A stretch of 64,000 nucleotides of DNA, from the NCBI RefSeq assembly GCF_000935025.1, contig NZ_CP010836.1, positions 4,883,001-4,947,000 of the forward strand, written 5' to 3'. This stretch comes from Sphingomonas hengshuiensis. GTDB taxonomy: Bacteria > Pseudomonadota > Alphaproteobacteria > Sphingomonadales > Sphingomonadaceae. A program made the translations under genes and the position numbers. Shown piece by piece: positions 36,087 to 45,613 of this stretch. The notes beneath the pieces were generated by a model. The model searched no databases and was not told where the DNA came from. It worked only from the letters and a program-made list of their open reading frames with translations. Position 1 is the first letter of the stretch. Each line of letters opens with the position of its first letter.

Positions 36087-36239
36087 TCAAACCCCCCGCG
36101 GCGTCCGTATCATCGTCGATATCATCATGACCGCGACGGACGGACTGAATCAAGCCTTTAGCCTTAAGAGCACTGGACTGGTAGTGGCGAAAGTTAGGAA
36201 CTATCAATTCCGCCGCTCAGCAGGTTGCCGCCCCAGGCG

Positions 36240-36435
36240 TTATGAAACTATCCTCTTAGCGCCAATCCTGGGCGGCGAGGCGTCAGGGGGTGCGTCACCC
36301 CAGCGCACGCCACCGAGGAGCGCGAAGGTGCTGCCGCAGATGCTGACGTTATCAACCGGCACCGCGGTGCGACGGCGGGAAATGGAGCCAGATCCGGCGC
36401 ATCTGCGCGTCTGACAACCAGATCAGACCACTCAT
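36240..36435 (-). pseudogene. N-terminal fragment of a second IS5-type transposase
   Basis: The minus strand reads MSGLIWLSDAQMRRIWLHFP, then degenerate sequence including GVRWGDAPP, matching the start of IS5-group transposases that usually read LSDAQM.RIEPYFPLSHG and GLRWRDAP. The rest of the gene is absent. It lies directly upstream of the gmd operon, whose promoter must be within 36087-36240 or in this debris. Confidence 0.65.
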
Positions 36436-36548
36436 GGCGACGACCCCTCGCGCCTGCCATCGAATCAACAAGCTCGCGAACCGCAAAGTACTCGACAGGT
36501 CCGAAAACGTTGGCGACGTTCCGAGCGCTTTCCAACTGGCCGCGCTTC

Positions 36549-36865
36549 TCAATCTGGGGAATCGCGGCAATCTTCAGCGACGTGGCCATTGGAAGTGGGT
36601 TTTTCCGTCCGCAACGTCCGCGCGGCCACCCATTGCGGCACGTGCCAACTCCCGGGAAGGGAGCGGGCGACTATCGCTGGCAGGAAAGACCAAAGCAGAA
36701 TGCCGGCGAGGAAGGCGCCGACCACCGCCCACAGTTCTCGCTTGCGCTGGTGATCGGTCAACCGCGCCCGCACGGCAATCCCGTCGATGCGCCCGATCGC
36801 CTGGTGCAGGTCGGCACGGGCCTCGTCCCTCTGTCGCTTGTCGTCGGCGCTCCCATCCGCTGAAG
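36549..36865 (-). pseudogene. Truncated DUF6118-like gene
   Basis: The minus strand reads ADLHQAIGRIDGIAVRARL, then a hydrophobic segment AVVGAFLAGILLWSFLPAIV followed by ARSLPGSWHVPQWVAARTLR. This pattern matches DUF6118 proteins, which are found next to relaxase and transfer genes of alphaproteobacterial plasmids and integrative elements. The N-terminal part is cut off by the IS3 relic at 36866. It suggests that part of this region came from a conjugative element. Confidence 0.5.
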
Positions 36866-37371
36866 CGTCCCGGGTTTTTCGGAGGCTCCTATCTGTAAGA
36901 AGGAGCATCTGGTATGAGCAAGATGGGAAACAAATTTTCGCCTGAGGTCCGTGATCGAGCGGTGCGGATGGTTGGCGAGCACCGCGCGGATTACGGCTCG
37001 GAATGGGAGGCGATGAGTTCGATTGCCTCGAAGATTGGCTGCGCGGCCGCAGGGCGTTGATGATAAGGTCAGGCTCAAGCTGCTAGAGCGCGAGGTCAAG
37101 GAACTACGTCGAGCCAACGAGATCCTGCGCAAGGCGTCGGCATATTTTGCGATGGCGGAGCTCGGCCGCCGCGAGAGATGATGATGGCGTTCATCGAGGT
37201 CCGTCGCGCGGCCCTGGGTATCGAGCCGATCTGCCGCGAACTGGCAATGGCCCCGTCCTCCTATCACGAACATCCCACCCGCTGAGGCCGAAGCTAACTA
37301 CTATGCGGCCATTGAGACCCGCGATATGGTTGCCTGAACCAAACTTCATAGCCTCCAGAAAACCCGGGACG
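36866..37371 (+). mobile_element. Internally deleted IS3-family element with both inverted repeats
   Basis: The ends CGTCCCGGGTTTTTCGGAGG (36866) and, inverted, CGTCCCGGGTTTTCTGGAGG (to 37371) match at all but one or two positions. Inside, orfA begins at 36914 ([20 protein letters not shown]) but is interrupted after ASKIGCAA; its leucine-zipper end follows in another frame ([20 protein letters not shown]). orfB is cut after MMAFIEVRRAALGIEPICRE. About 500 bp remain of an element that is normally about 1.2-1.3 kb. It cannot move by itself but could be mobilised by a full copy elsewhere. Confidence 0.8.
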
Positions 37372-38330
37372 CCTCAATCCGCAGCTTATCGCCAAGTATC
37401 AGCGCCGTTTCCCGGGTTTCGATGACAAGGTCCTATCGATGTACGCGCGCGGTATGAGCACCCGCGAGATCACCGGGCACCTGCACGGATCTGTACGGGA
37501 TCGACGTTTCTCGACCTGAGCAGCACGGTGACCGACGCGGTGCTCGATGCAGTCGCCACCTGGCAGCAGCGGCCGCTGGACCCGGTTTACCCGTTGGTCT
37601 TTCTCGACGCGATCCGCGACGAGGACATGGTCCGCAACAAAGCCATCCACATCGCGCCGGGCGCCCGGTCGATGGCGGCAAGTAAGCGCTCGGCTTGTGG
37701 ATCGAGCAGAACGAGGGCGCCAAATTCTGGCAAGGGTCATGAACGAGCCGCGCAACCGCGGCACCGAGGATATCCTGCTCGCCCCCCGGATCAAGTCCGG
37801 GGCAGGCTTGTCGATGGCCTCAAGGGCTTCCCGAGGCGGTCACCGCCAGCTTCCCGGATGCGATCGTGCAGACGTGCATCGTTCATCTGCTCAGGAACAG
37901 CATGGATTTCGTGTTCTGGAAGGACCGCAAGAACCTCGCCAGCGCGCTCAGGACGATCTACCGGGCGACTGACGCCGATGCTACCGAGGCGGCGCTGACG
38001 GCGTTCGAGGCAGGATATTGGGGCCAGCGCTATCCCGCCATCGGCCAGAGGTGGAGACGCGCCTGGAGCGAGGTTACTCCGCTTTTGGCGTTCCCCGATG
38101 CGGTGCGCCGGATCGTCTATACGACGAACGCGATCGAGGCGCTGAACTCGAGGCTCAGGCGCGCTGTTCGGGCCAGAGGCCATTTCCCCCGCGACGAGGC
38201 AGCCACCAAGCTGCTCTATCTGATCGTGAACCGATCGGAGAAAGGGTGGAAAATGCCGCCTTGTGCGTGGTCCATGGCCATCGTCGGACGCAATCAGCGG
38301 CTTTCCCCAGAGGGGAGGACTAAGTATCTG
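37372..38330 (+). pseudogene. IS256-family transposase relic
   Basis: Segments of a mutator-type transposase appear in several plus-strand frames: [75 protein letters not shown], and an intact block from 37866 ([40 protein letters not shown]). The C-terminus is missing. Deletions and at least three frameshifts make it inactive. It reaches to within about 20 bases of the tRNA gene. Confidence 0.85.
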
Positions 38331-38347
38331 ACACATAAGTCGGAAAA

Positions 38348-38422
<75 letters not shown>

Positions 38423-38512
38423 ACTCGCCGGCTGGTGCCGGGCGGGAGGGGCCTATGTGCTTGGGCGCGGTCGATTGTCAACCCGAACCCGACAGGTCTA
38501 TCGCATCCTCCC

Positions 38513-38653
38513 ATGAATGATGTCGAAAAACACGCCCGGCGGGCGGCGGCGCTGCGCGAGAATCTGCGGCGGCGCAAAGCGCAGGCGCGGGGCGCCGTGC
38601 CCGAGCAGCCAGCCCCCGAGGACCCCACCCGCGAGGCGCCGCCCAAGGCCTAG
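38513..38653 (+). CDS. Small conserved basic protein (46 aa)
   Basis: A 46-residue frame starting ATG at 38513: an N-terminal helix rich in Arg and Lys (EKHARRAAALRENLRRRKAQ), then a Pro/Glu-rich tail. Short proteins of this kind (charged helix with RRAALRENLRRRKAQ) lie in many sphingomonad genomes, here recalled rather than checked. Its TAG overlaps the stop of the convergent aminopeptidase gene in a shared CTAG. Function unknown. Confidence 0.55.
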   Translation: MNDVEKHARRAAALRENLRRRKAQARGAVPEQPAPEDPTREAPPKA

Positions 38654-40446
38654 CCGATCGGCGCGCATTTGGCCTCCAGCCAGGCGCGCTCGGCGGGGTC
38701 GAGCTGTGGGCCGACCACTGCCAGCACCTGGGCGTGATAGGCGTCGAGCCATGCGCGTTCGGGCGGGGTCAGCAGTTCCGGCACGATCAGCGTGCGTTCG
38801 ATCGGCGCGAAGGTGAGCGTTTCGAACGCCAGCATCGGCTGTTCGCCGCCTGGAATCGCGACGGGCACGACCAGCACCAGATTCTCGATCCGGATGCCGA
38901 ATTCGCCTGCCTTGTAATAGCCGGGCTCGTTCGACAGGAACATGCCCGCGCGCAGCACTTCGAGCGCCTGCCCGCCCGGATAGAAGGGCTGGGCGATCCG
39001 CTGCGGCCCTTCATGCACCGCCATATAGGCGCCGACGCCGTGGCCGGTGCCGTGCCCGTAATCGAGCCCGACTTCCCATAAGGGGCGCCGCGCGAAGCCG
39101 TCGAGCTGGGCGCCGGTGGTGCCTTCGGGGAAGATCGCGGTGGCGAGCCCGATATGCCCTTTCAGCACGCGGGTGAAGCGGTCGCGCATCTCGTGCGTAG
39201 GCGTGCCCACCGGCATCACCCGCGTCACGTCGGTGGTGCCATTGGTATATTGGCCGCCCGAATCGACCAGATAGAGCTGGCCCGGCTCGATGGGCAGGCT
39301 CGATTCGGGCGTAACCTTGTAATGCGGGATCGCGCCATTGGGGCCGGTGGCGGAGATGGTGTCGAAGCTGAGATCGCGCAGCGCGCCGGTCGCCTCGCGG
39401 AACGCCTGGAGCCGGTCGGCGGCGGACAGCTCGGTCAGGGCGCCCGCGGGGGCGGTCTCCTCGAACCATTTCAGGAAGCGGACCAGCGCCGCGCCGTCGA
39501 TCGCCTGCGCCTGTTTCTGACCGGCGATTTCGGCGGGGTTCTTGACTGCCTTGGCCAGCACCACCGGATCGCGGACCTGGAGGATCTTCGCGCCGCCTAA
39601 ATCGAGCGCGTCGAAGATCGCGGCGACCGCGCGCTCGGGATCGGCGGCGACGCGCTTGCCCGACAGCGCGGCGAGCGCGGGGGCGAAGGCGGCGCGATCC
39701 TGGACGCGGACGGCGTTGCCGAGATGCTGGCGGACGGCGTCGGTGATCTTTTCGGGTGCGACGAACAGGTCGGCGGTGCCGTCGGCATGGACCATGGCAT
39801 AAGCGAGCGCGACGGGCGTGTGCGATACGTCGTCGCCGCGGATGTTGAACGCCCAGGCGATCGAATCGAGTGCGGAGAGCACCACGGCATCGGCCTTTCG
39901 CTCGGCCAGCCAATCGGCGATGTCGGCGCGCTTGGCGGCGGAGGACTTGCCCGCCAGCGTGTCGTCATGCGGCACCAGCACGGCATCGGAGGGTGCGGGG
40001 CGATCGCCCCAGACCGCGTCGATCGGATTGGCCGCCACCGCGACCAGATCGGCGCCGCGCTCGGCCAGCGCCTTGCGCGCTTCGTCGACCCAGGCGCGGG
40101 TGTGCAGCCACGGATCATAGCCGATCCGCCCGCCTTCGGGCGCATGCGCGGACAGCCAGTCGGCGACGCTGGTCGCGGGGACGCCGACATACTCCCAGTC
40201 GCTGTCCGAAACCTGTTGCCGCACCTGGAGTGTGTAGCGCCCGTCGGTGAAGATCGCGGCCTCCTGCGGCAGCACCACCGCAGTCCCCGCCGATCCCTGG
40301 AACCCGGTCAGCCAGCCGAGCCGCTGGGCATAGCCGCCGACATATTCGGACATATGCTCGTCGGTGAGCGGCACGACGAAGCCGTCGAGGCGCTCACGTG
40401 CGAGCTGTTCGCGCAGGGCGCGGAGGCGATCGGTGTGGCTGGACAT
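38650..40446 (-). CDS. pepP: Xaa-Pro aminopeptidase (aminopeptidase P family)
   Basis: A cytoplasmic metallopeptidase of 598 residues that removes an N-terminal residue before proline. It has two creatinase-type N-terminal domains, then the pita-bread catalytic domain. Metal ligands are visible in LVDSGGQYTNGTTDVTR (two Asp), GHGTGHGVGAYM (His), SNEPGYY (Glu) and FETLTF (Glu). The length fits the three-domain eukaryote-like type common in alphaproteobacteria. The start at MSSHTDRLRALRE was chosen; an in-frame ATG 30 bases upstream is possible. Confidence 0.93.
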   Translation of the reverse strand: MSSHTDRLRALREQLARERLDGFVVPLTDEHMSEYVGGYAQRLGWLTGFQGSAGTAVVLPQEAAIFTDGRYTLQVRQQVSDSDWEYVGVPATSVADWLSAHAPEGGRIGYDPWLHTRAWVDEARKALAERGADLVAVAANPIDAVWGDRPAPSDAVLVPHDDTLAGKSSAAKRADIADWLAERKADAVVLSALDSIAWAFNIRGDDVSHTPVALAYAMVHADGTADLFVAPEKITDAVRQHLGNAVRVQDRAAFAPALAALSGKRVAADPERAVAAIFDALDLGGAKILQVRDPVVLAKAVKNPAEIAGQKQAQAIDGAALVRFLKWFEETAPAGALTELSAADRLQAFREATGALRDLSFDTISATGPNGAIPHYKVTPESSLPIEPGQLYLVDSGGQYTNGTTDVTRVMPVGTPTHEMRDRFTRVLKGHIGLATAIFPEGTTGAQLDGFARRPLWEVGLDYGHGTGHGVGAYMAVHEGPQRIAQPFYPGGQALEVLRAGMFLSNEPGYYKAGEFGIRIENLVLVVPVAIPGGEQPMLAFETLTFAPIERTLIVPELLTPPERAWLDAYHAQVLAVVGPQLDPAERAWLEAKCAPIG

Positions 40447-40480
40447 GATCAGGGATTCCCATGGGTCGCGGGGCATCGGC

Positions 40481-40630
40481 GCGACGCTAAGTTTACGAAG
40501 TTTAGGGTATGCACCCGTAAGCGTGCGCGCTCCGGGCAGCGTATGAAGTTCAGACCCCAGGTGCGGGCGGGCGACACGAAGTTTATGAAGTTTAGGGTCC
40601 ACACGCACGCGCGTGCGCGCTTCGGGGCGC
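40481..40630. repeat. Two direct repeat units with an AAGTTTAGGGT core
   Basis: GCGACGCTAAGTTTACGAAG at 40481 and GCGACACGAAGTTTATGAAG at 40571 start two similar units 90 bases apart, both running on through TTTAGGGT and GTGCGCGC. They lie in the leader region of the aminopeptidase gene. No coding potential is seen. Confidence 0.7.
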
Positions 40631-40920
40631 CGCCGCGAGAGCGGGCAGGGAGGCGGGCGAGGCGGCGGGGACTCGGCATGGCTTAGCTGATTGCAGACGA
40701 AATCCTACATTGGAAGGGGCGAACGCAGTTATTGAAGGGTGATCGCATAGGGGCGTTGCGAGTGCCGGGCATTGGGTGGGTTTGGCTGCGGTCGGGCTCG
40801 ATACCCGGCGGGCACGGTCCGCCTCCTTGAGAAAGCTCGGGCGGGAATGACTGCCCCAAAAATCCTCCCCGGAACGGCAGGGCAATCGCATTTGGATGCG
40901 TATGCACCCCTATTACCGCC

Positions 40921-41009
40921 GTCATGCTGAACTTGGTTCAGCATCCATGTATCCACAAGCAACGGCGTAGCGGGTTGAGGGTTGGATGCTGAACCAAGTT
41001 CAGCATGAC
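40921..41009. repeat. Palindromic repeat TGCTGAACTTGGTTCAGCA
   Basis: Two inverted copies at 40921-40949 and 40983-41009, each itself a near-perfect palindrome. Placed between the aminopeptidase and the D-threonine aldolase-like gene. The remaining bases of 40447-41173 hold no supported gene. Confidence 0.8.
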
Positions 41010-41173
41010 GGGAAGTGGGAAAAGCGTCCCCCGCTCCCTATGCGGTCCCCCTCCCCGAGCTTCGCCCGGGGAGGAATGATCATCGCGCGAAATGCCTCCG
41101 GTATCGCGAAACGCCGCGCGCTTCGAAGTCAGGACGATGGCGCGGGGGGCGGACTTGGGGCTATCGTGGCGCA

Positions 41174-42250
41174 ATGCCCTATCCCTTTCCCCGCGATGCG
41201 CTGCCCACCCCGGCGCTTGTGATCGATCTGGCGGCGCTCGAGCGCAACATCGCCGCGATGGCGGCGTTTGCGGCGGCGCGCGGCATCAAGCTGCGCCCGC
41301 ATGCCAAGACGCACAAGAGCGCCGAGATCGCGCTGCGCCAGATCGCGGGCGGCGCCGTGGGGATATGCTGTGCCAAGCTGGGCGAGGCCGAGGCGCTGGT
41401 GGATGCGGGGGCGGCGGACATTCATTTGACCTCGCCGGTGGTGCGGCCCGATGCGATCGCCCGGCTGGCCGCGCTCAACCGCCGCATCGCGCTGTCGGTG
41501 GTCGTGGACCATCCGGACACTGTCGTGGCGCTCGATGCGGGGGTCGATGCGCCGCTGACCGTGCTGATCGATGTCGATCCGGGGATGCTGCGCACCGGGG
41601 TCGCGTCGGCGGAGGCGGCGGTGGCTTTGGCGCGGGCGATTACGGCGTCGGCGCGGCTGAAGCTGGGCGGGGTGCAATTTTACTGCGGGTCGCTCCAGCA
41701 TGTGCCGGCGCTGGCCGAACGGCGCGCGGCGCTGGCCGAGCGGGCCGAGTATCTGCGCAGTGTGCTGGCGGCGCTGGCGGAGGCGGGATTTGCCGTGTCG
41801 CATGTCACCGGCGGCGGCACCGGCAGCTTTGCGATCGATGCCGAATTGGGGGTGCTGACCGAGCTTCAGGTCGGCTCCTATGTCTTCATGGACCGCGAAT
41901 ATCGCGATTGCGAGGCGGCGGGGCCGGGGTTCGAGACGGCGTTGTTCGTCGATGCCACCGTGGTCAGCGTCAATGCGCCGGGCCGCGTGACGATCGACGC
42001 GGGGCTGAAGGCATTTGCCGCCGATGCCGGGGTGCCGGTGGTGCTGGCGGGCGCCGAGGGACGGTATGTCTTTACCGGGGACGAGCATGGCGCGGTGATC
42101 GGCGCGGTGCCGCCGGGACTGGGCGCGCGCGTCGTGCTGATGCCGCCGCATTGCGACCCTACGGTCAACCTGTACGACCGCTATCATCTGGTGGCGGGGG
42201 ACGAGGTGATCGGCGCCTGGCCGGTCACAGCGCGGGGCTGCTCGACGTAA
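41174..42250 (+). CDS. D-threonine aldolase-like / DSD1-family PLP enzyme
   Basis: A PLP enzyme of 358 residues of the fold-III alanine-racemase type. The Lys that binds PLP is in LRPHAKTHKS (about residue 45). The N-terminus TPALVIDLAALERNI and the C-terminal metal site MPPHCDPTVNLYDRYH (His and Cys) are typical of D-threonine aldolase and D-serine dehydratase. Such enzymes split D-threonine or other D-3-hydroxy amino acids, or dehydrate D-serine; which one cannot be told from sequence alone. Confidence 0.85.
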   Translation: MPYPFPRDALPTPALVIDLAALERNIAAMAAFAAARGIKLRPHAKTHKSAEIALRQIAGGAVGICCAKLGEAEALVDAGAADIHLTSPVVRPDAIARLAALNRRIALSVVVDHPDTVVALDAGVDAPLTVLIDVDPGMLRTGVASAEAAVALARAITASARLKLGGVQFYCGSLQHVPALAERRAALAERAEYLRSVLAALAEAGFAVSHVTGGGTGSFAIDAELGVLTELQVGSYVFMDREYRDCEAAGPGFETALFVDATVVSVNAPGRVTIDAGLKAFAADAGVPVVLAGAEGRYVFTGDEHGAVIGAVPPGLGARVVLMPPHCDPTVNLYDRYHLVAGDEVIGAWPVTARGCST

Positions 42251-42257
42251 GTGATTG

Positions 42258-42451
42258 TTTGGAAATTCGCGAAAGAGCGAATTTCAGTGCGGCACCGCCC
42301 TCCGCACTCTTTCCAACGACGCTTCGCATCGCTGGAACCTTGGAGCGCTCCGCCCGCTCCCCCGCCCGGCCACCCATAGAATACTGCCGTTGGGTGGCCG
42401 GGCGGGGGAGCGGGCCGGTGCCGCGAAATGCGCCACGGCGCATTTCCAAAC
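42258..42451. repeat. Nested inverted repeats with a 24-bp perfect stem
   Basis: CCCGCTCCCCCGCCCGGCCA (42353 onward) pairs perfectly over 24 bases with 42391-42414 around a 14-base loop. Outside it lie GAAATTCGC/GCGAATTTC at 42262-42285, and GTTTGGAAAT at 42257-42266 facing ATTTCCAAAC at 42442-42451. The whole 42251-42591 interval has no gene; it may act as terminator for the upstream gene, or be a mobile repeat. Confidence 0.75.
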
Positions 42452-42591
42452 AGCTCTGAGCCCGAAGGGCGACGGAACGGTGCGCAACTGCGGCGAGCGG
42501 CGGGCGCATCGACCCTTTTGGAATCAACTAATTGCGGCAATGCGCCGAGAAGGGCCGCGCCTGCATGTTGCGGGCGTGGAGCGTACCCTCG

Positions 42592-43461
42592 ATGCAGTTT
42601 TACCTTGCTACGTCCTTCCTGTTTCCAACGAGTTTCCGTGCGCGGCTGTTCGCGCTGTGCTTCGTCGCGACGCATGTGCCGCTGCTTTCCTATATCGTCT
42701 GGGGTGCGGCGACCGGGCGGATCGCGGCGGGCGAAGTGATCCTGCTGCTGCTCGCGACCGTCATCGGCGCAGGTATCGCGCTGGCGGGGATGGGGGCGCT
42801 GCTCCGCCCGGTCGACGCCGCCGCAGAGGCGCTGCGCACGCTGGAGAGCGGCGGGAAAGTCGCTCCGCTGCCCGTGGCGCGGGGCGACGTCGTCGGCACG
42901 CTGCTCAGCGGCGTCAACCGCGCGGCGGGGGCGTCCGAGGCGCGGGCCAGCGCGCTCGACCTGGCGGCGCATGAGGATGTGCTGACCGGGGTGCGCAATC
43001 GGCGCGGCTTCCTGGCCGATATCGCCGCGGCGGATGCGGGCGGGCGGGGCGCGATCGTGCTGATCGACCTCGACCATTTCAAGCTGGTCAACGACCGGCT
43101 GGGCCATGATGCGGGCGACCGCGTGCTGCGCGGCTTTGCCGAGCGGCTTTCGGGGGAGCTGCGGCGGCGCGACCTGCTGGCGCGCTGGGGCGGCGAGGAG
43201 TTTGCGATGCTGTTCTGGGACGTGACCGAGGAAGAGGCGGTGCGCGTGCTGGAGCGCGTCGCGCGGACGCTGATCGGCGACCCGATCGAGCGCATCGAGG
43301 GCCGGGCGGTCACGTTTTCGGCGGGGGTCGCGCGCTATCGGCAGGGCGCGCTCGATGCGGCGCTGGGCGAGGCGGACGAGGCGCTGTACCTCGCCAAGCA
43401 TGGCGGGCGGAACCGCGTGGTCGCGGCGGCGCAGGCGCGGCAGTCGCAATACGCGGGATGA
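42592..43461 (+). CDS. Diguanylate cyclase (GGDEF) membrane protein
   Basis: A protein of 289 residues. Two hydrophobic segments (about residues 17-37 and 45-67) anchor it, a short HAMP-like linker follows, and the GGDEF domain covers about 125-285. The active-site motif is RWGGEEF, an accepted variant. DLDHFKLVNDRLGHDAGD binds the substrate. No RxxD inhibitory site is evident upstream of GGEEF. It should make cyclic di-GMP. The start at MQFYLATSF was chosen; a longer frame begins at 42532 inside the repeat region. Confidence 0.88.
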   Translation: MQFYLATSFLFPTSFRARLFALCFVATHVPLLSYIVWGAATGRIAAGEVILLLLATVIGAGIALAGMGALLRPVDAAAEALRTLESGGKVAPLPVARGDVVGTLLSGVNRAAGASEARASALDLAAHEDVLTGVRNRRGFLADIAAADAGGRGAIVLIDLDHFKLVNDRLGHDAGDRVLRGFAERLSGELRRRDLLARWGGEEFAMLFWDVTEEEAVRVLERVARTLIGDPIERIEGRAVTFSAGVARYRQGALDAALGEADEALYLAKHGGRNRVVAAAQARQSQYAG

Positions 43462-43512
43462 CCGGCGCGCGCGGCTCTCGACACGCGGGCGGGCTGGGCT
43501 AAGGACATAGCG

Positions 43513-45576
43513 ATGACCGATTTGCCCAATCCCCCCGTCGCCGCGACGCGCCCGCATGCCTTCACCTTCCACGGAGTGACGGTAGAGGACCCCTGGGCGT
43601 GGCTGCGCGATCCGGGCTATCCCGATGTGACGGACACGGACGTGCTGGCGTATCTGGCGGAGGAAAACGCCTATTTCGACGCGGTGATGGCGCCGCTGAA
43701 GCCGCTGTCGCAGCGGCTGTTCGAAGAGATGCGCGCGCGGATCAAGGAGGATGAGTCGACCGTTCCGCAGCGCGACGGCGACTGGGTGTACTGGACCGAT
43801 TACGAGACCGGCGGCGAATATCCGCGCTGGTGGCGGCGGCACGTCGATGGCGGCGCGGACCAGCTGATCCTCGACGAGCCGGCGCTGGCCGAGGGCAAGG
43901 AATATTTCCGGCTCGGCGCGATTTCGGGGAGCCCCGACGGGCGCTGGCTGGCCTATGCGTTCGACGACAATGGCTCGGAGCGGTTCGAGGTTCGGGTGAA
44001 GGACCTGACGAGCGGCGAATTGCTGCCCGATACGATCCCCGGCATGCTCTCCGAAATCGTGTGGACCGCGGATTCGAAGGGGTTCCTGTACGGGCTGGCC
44101 AACGACAACTGGCGGACCGACAATGCCCGCTGGCACAGACTGGGCGAGGCCGTAGAGCGCGACGTCGAGATTTTCCGCGAGGCCGATGAGGGCTATCGCG
44201 TATCGGTGGGCGAGACTCAGTCGCGCAAGTGGCTGCTGGTATCGACCGGCGACCATAACAGCACCGAAATCTATCTGCTCCCCGCCGACAATCCCGCCGC
44301 GCCCTTGGTCTGTGTCGCGCCGCGCAAGGAGGGGCGCGAATATGATGTCGACGAGCATGACGGCGTGCTGTTCCTCCACACCAACGACACCGATCCGCAA
44401 TTCCGGCTGGTGACTGCGCCGGTCGAAGCGCCGGGCGAATGGACCGAGCGGATCGCGGCGTCCCCGCATTTCTACATGACCGGGGTGACCTGTTTCGCCG
44501 ATTTCTTCATCGTCGAGGGGCGCGAGGACGGGCTCGATCAGATCGAGCTGCACCGCTACGACCCCGCAGTGCCGCCGGTGCGGCTGACCTTCCCCGAGGC
44601 GAGCTATGTCACGGGGCTGGGCGACAATCCCGAATATGCGGTGGCGAAGCTGCGGCTGGGCTATGAGTCGATGGTCACGCCGGGGACGGTGCAGGATTAT
44701 GACGTCGCGACGGGCGCGCTGGAGACGCTCAAGGTCCAGGAGATACCGAGCGGCTATGACGGCAGCAAATACCGCACCGAGCGGCTGAAGATCGCGGCGC
44801 GCGACGGGACGAAGGTGCCGGTGTCGATCGTCTACCCGAAGGATTTCCCGCGCGACGGCAGCGGCAAGCTGTATCTCTATGCGTACGGCGCCTATGGCCA
44901 TGCGATCCCGCCGGGTTTCTCGACCAGCCGGATGTCGTTCCTCGACCGCGGCATGGCGTTCGCGATCGCGCATATCCGGGGCGGCGACGACCTCGGCCAG
45001 CAATGGTATCATGACGGCAAGCTGGAGAAGCGGACCAACAGCTTCACCGATTTCGTCGACGTGGCGAAGGGGCTGATCGCGCAGGGCTATACCCACGCAG
45101 GCGGCATCGCGATCGCCGGGCGCTCGGCGGGGGGCGAGCTGATGGGGGCGGTGGTCAACAGCGACCCCGAACTCTGGGGCGCGGTGATCGCCGACGTGCC
45201 GTTTGTCGACGTGCTCAACACGATGCTCGACGAGAGCCTGCCGCTCACCCCCGGCGAATGGCCCGAATGGGGCAATCCGATCGAGGATGCGAACGCGTTC
45301 GCGCTGATCCGGTCGTACAGCCCCTATGACAATGTGACGGCGCAGGACTATCCGCCCTTGTTCATCAGCGGCGGGCTCAACGATCCGCGCGTGACCTATT
45401 GGGAGCCGGCCAAATGGGCGGCGAAGCTGCGCGCGACCAAGACGGATCGCAACGTCCTGCTGCTCAAGACCAATATGGGCGCCGGGCATGGCGGCAAGTC
45501 GGGGCGGTGGGAGAGCCTGAAGGAAGCGGCGGAGGAGATGGCGTTCGTGCTGTGGCAGCTGGGGGTGGAGGGGTAG
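43513..45576 (+). CDS. ptrB: Prolyl oligopeptidase family protein (oligopeptidase B, PtrB)
   Basis: A serine oligopeptidase (S9A) of 687 residues. The N-terminus HGVTVEDPWAWLRDPGYPDV is typical of PtrB, followed by a seven-blade propeller and then the alpha/beta-hydrolase domain from about residue 410. The nucleophile Ser is in GRSAGGELMGAV, Asp in SGGLNDPRVTYWEP and His in GAGHGGKSGR. It cleaves short peptides, usually after basic residues. It has no signal peptide and is probably cytoplasmic. Confidence 0.93.
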   Translation: MTDLPNPPVAATRPHAFTFHGVTVEDPWAWLRDPGYPDVTDTDVLAYLAEENAYFDAVMAPLKPLSQRLFEEMRARIKEDESTVPQRDGDWVYWTDYETGGEYPRWWRRHVDGGADQLILDEPALAEGKEYFRLGAISGSPDGRWLAYAFDDNGSERFEVRVKDLTSGELLPDTIPGMLSEIVWTADSKGFLYGLANDNWRTDNARWHRLGEAVERDVEIFREADEGYRVSVGETQSRKWLLVSTGDHNSTEIYLLPADNPAAPLVCVAPRKEGREYDVDEHDGVLFLHTNDTDPQFRLVTAPVEAPGEWTERIAASPHFYMTGVTCFADFFIVEGREDGLDQIELHRYDPAVPPVRLTFPEASYVTGLGDNPEYAVAKLRLGYESMVTPGTVQDYDVATGALETLKVQEIPSGYDGSKYRTERLKIAARDGTKVPVSIVYPKDFPRDGSGKLYLYAYGAYGHAIPPGFSTSRMSFLDRGMAFAIAHIRGGDDLGQQWYHDGKLEKRTNSFTDFVDVAKGLIAQGYTHAGGIAIAGRSAGGELMGAVVNSDPELWGAVIADVPFVDVLNTMLDESLPLTPGEWPEWGNPIEDANAFALIRSYSPYDNVTAQDYPPLFISGGLNDPRVTYWEPAKWAAKLRATKTDRNVLLLKTNMGAGHGGKSGRWESLKEAAEEMAFVLWQLGVEG

Positions 45577-45613
45577 GGGCGACCCCGCGCACCCTCACCC
45601 TTCCGGCGCGGCC

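Noticed and set aside
42184..45489. 1101-codon minus-strand frame opposite the GGDEF and S9 peptidase genes
   Set aside because: Both genes on the plus strand have complete domain motifs; the minus frame is Arg/His-rich low-complexity shadow typical of high-GC DNA.
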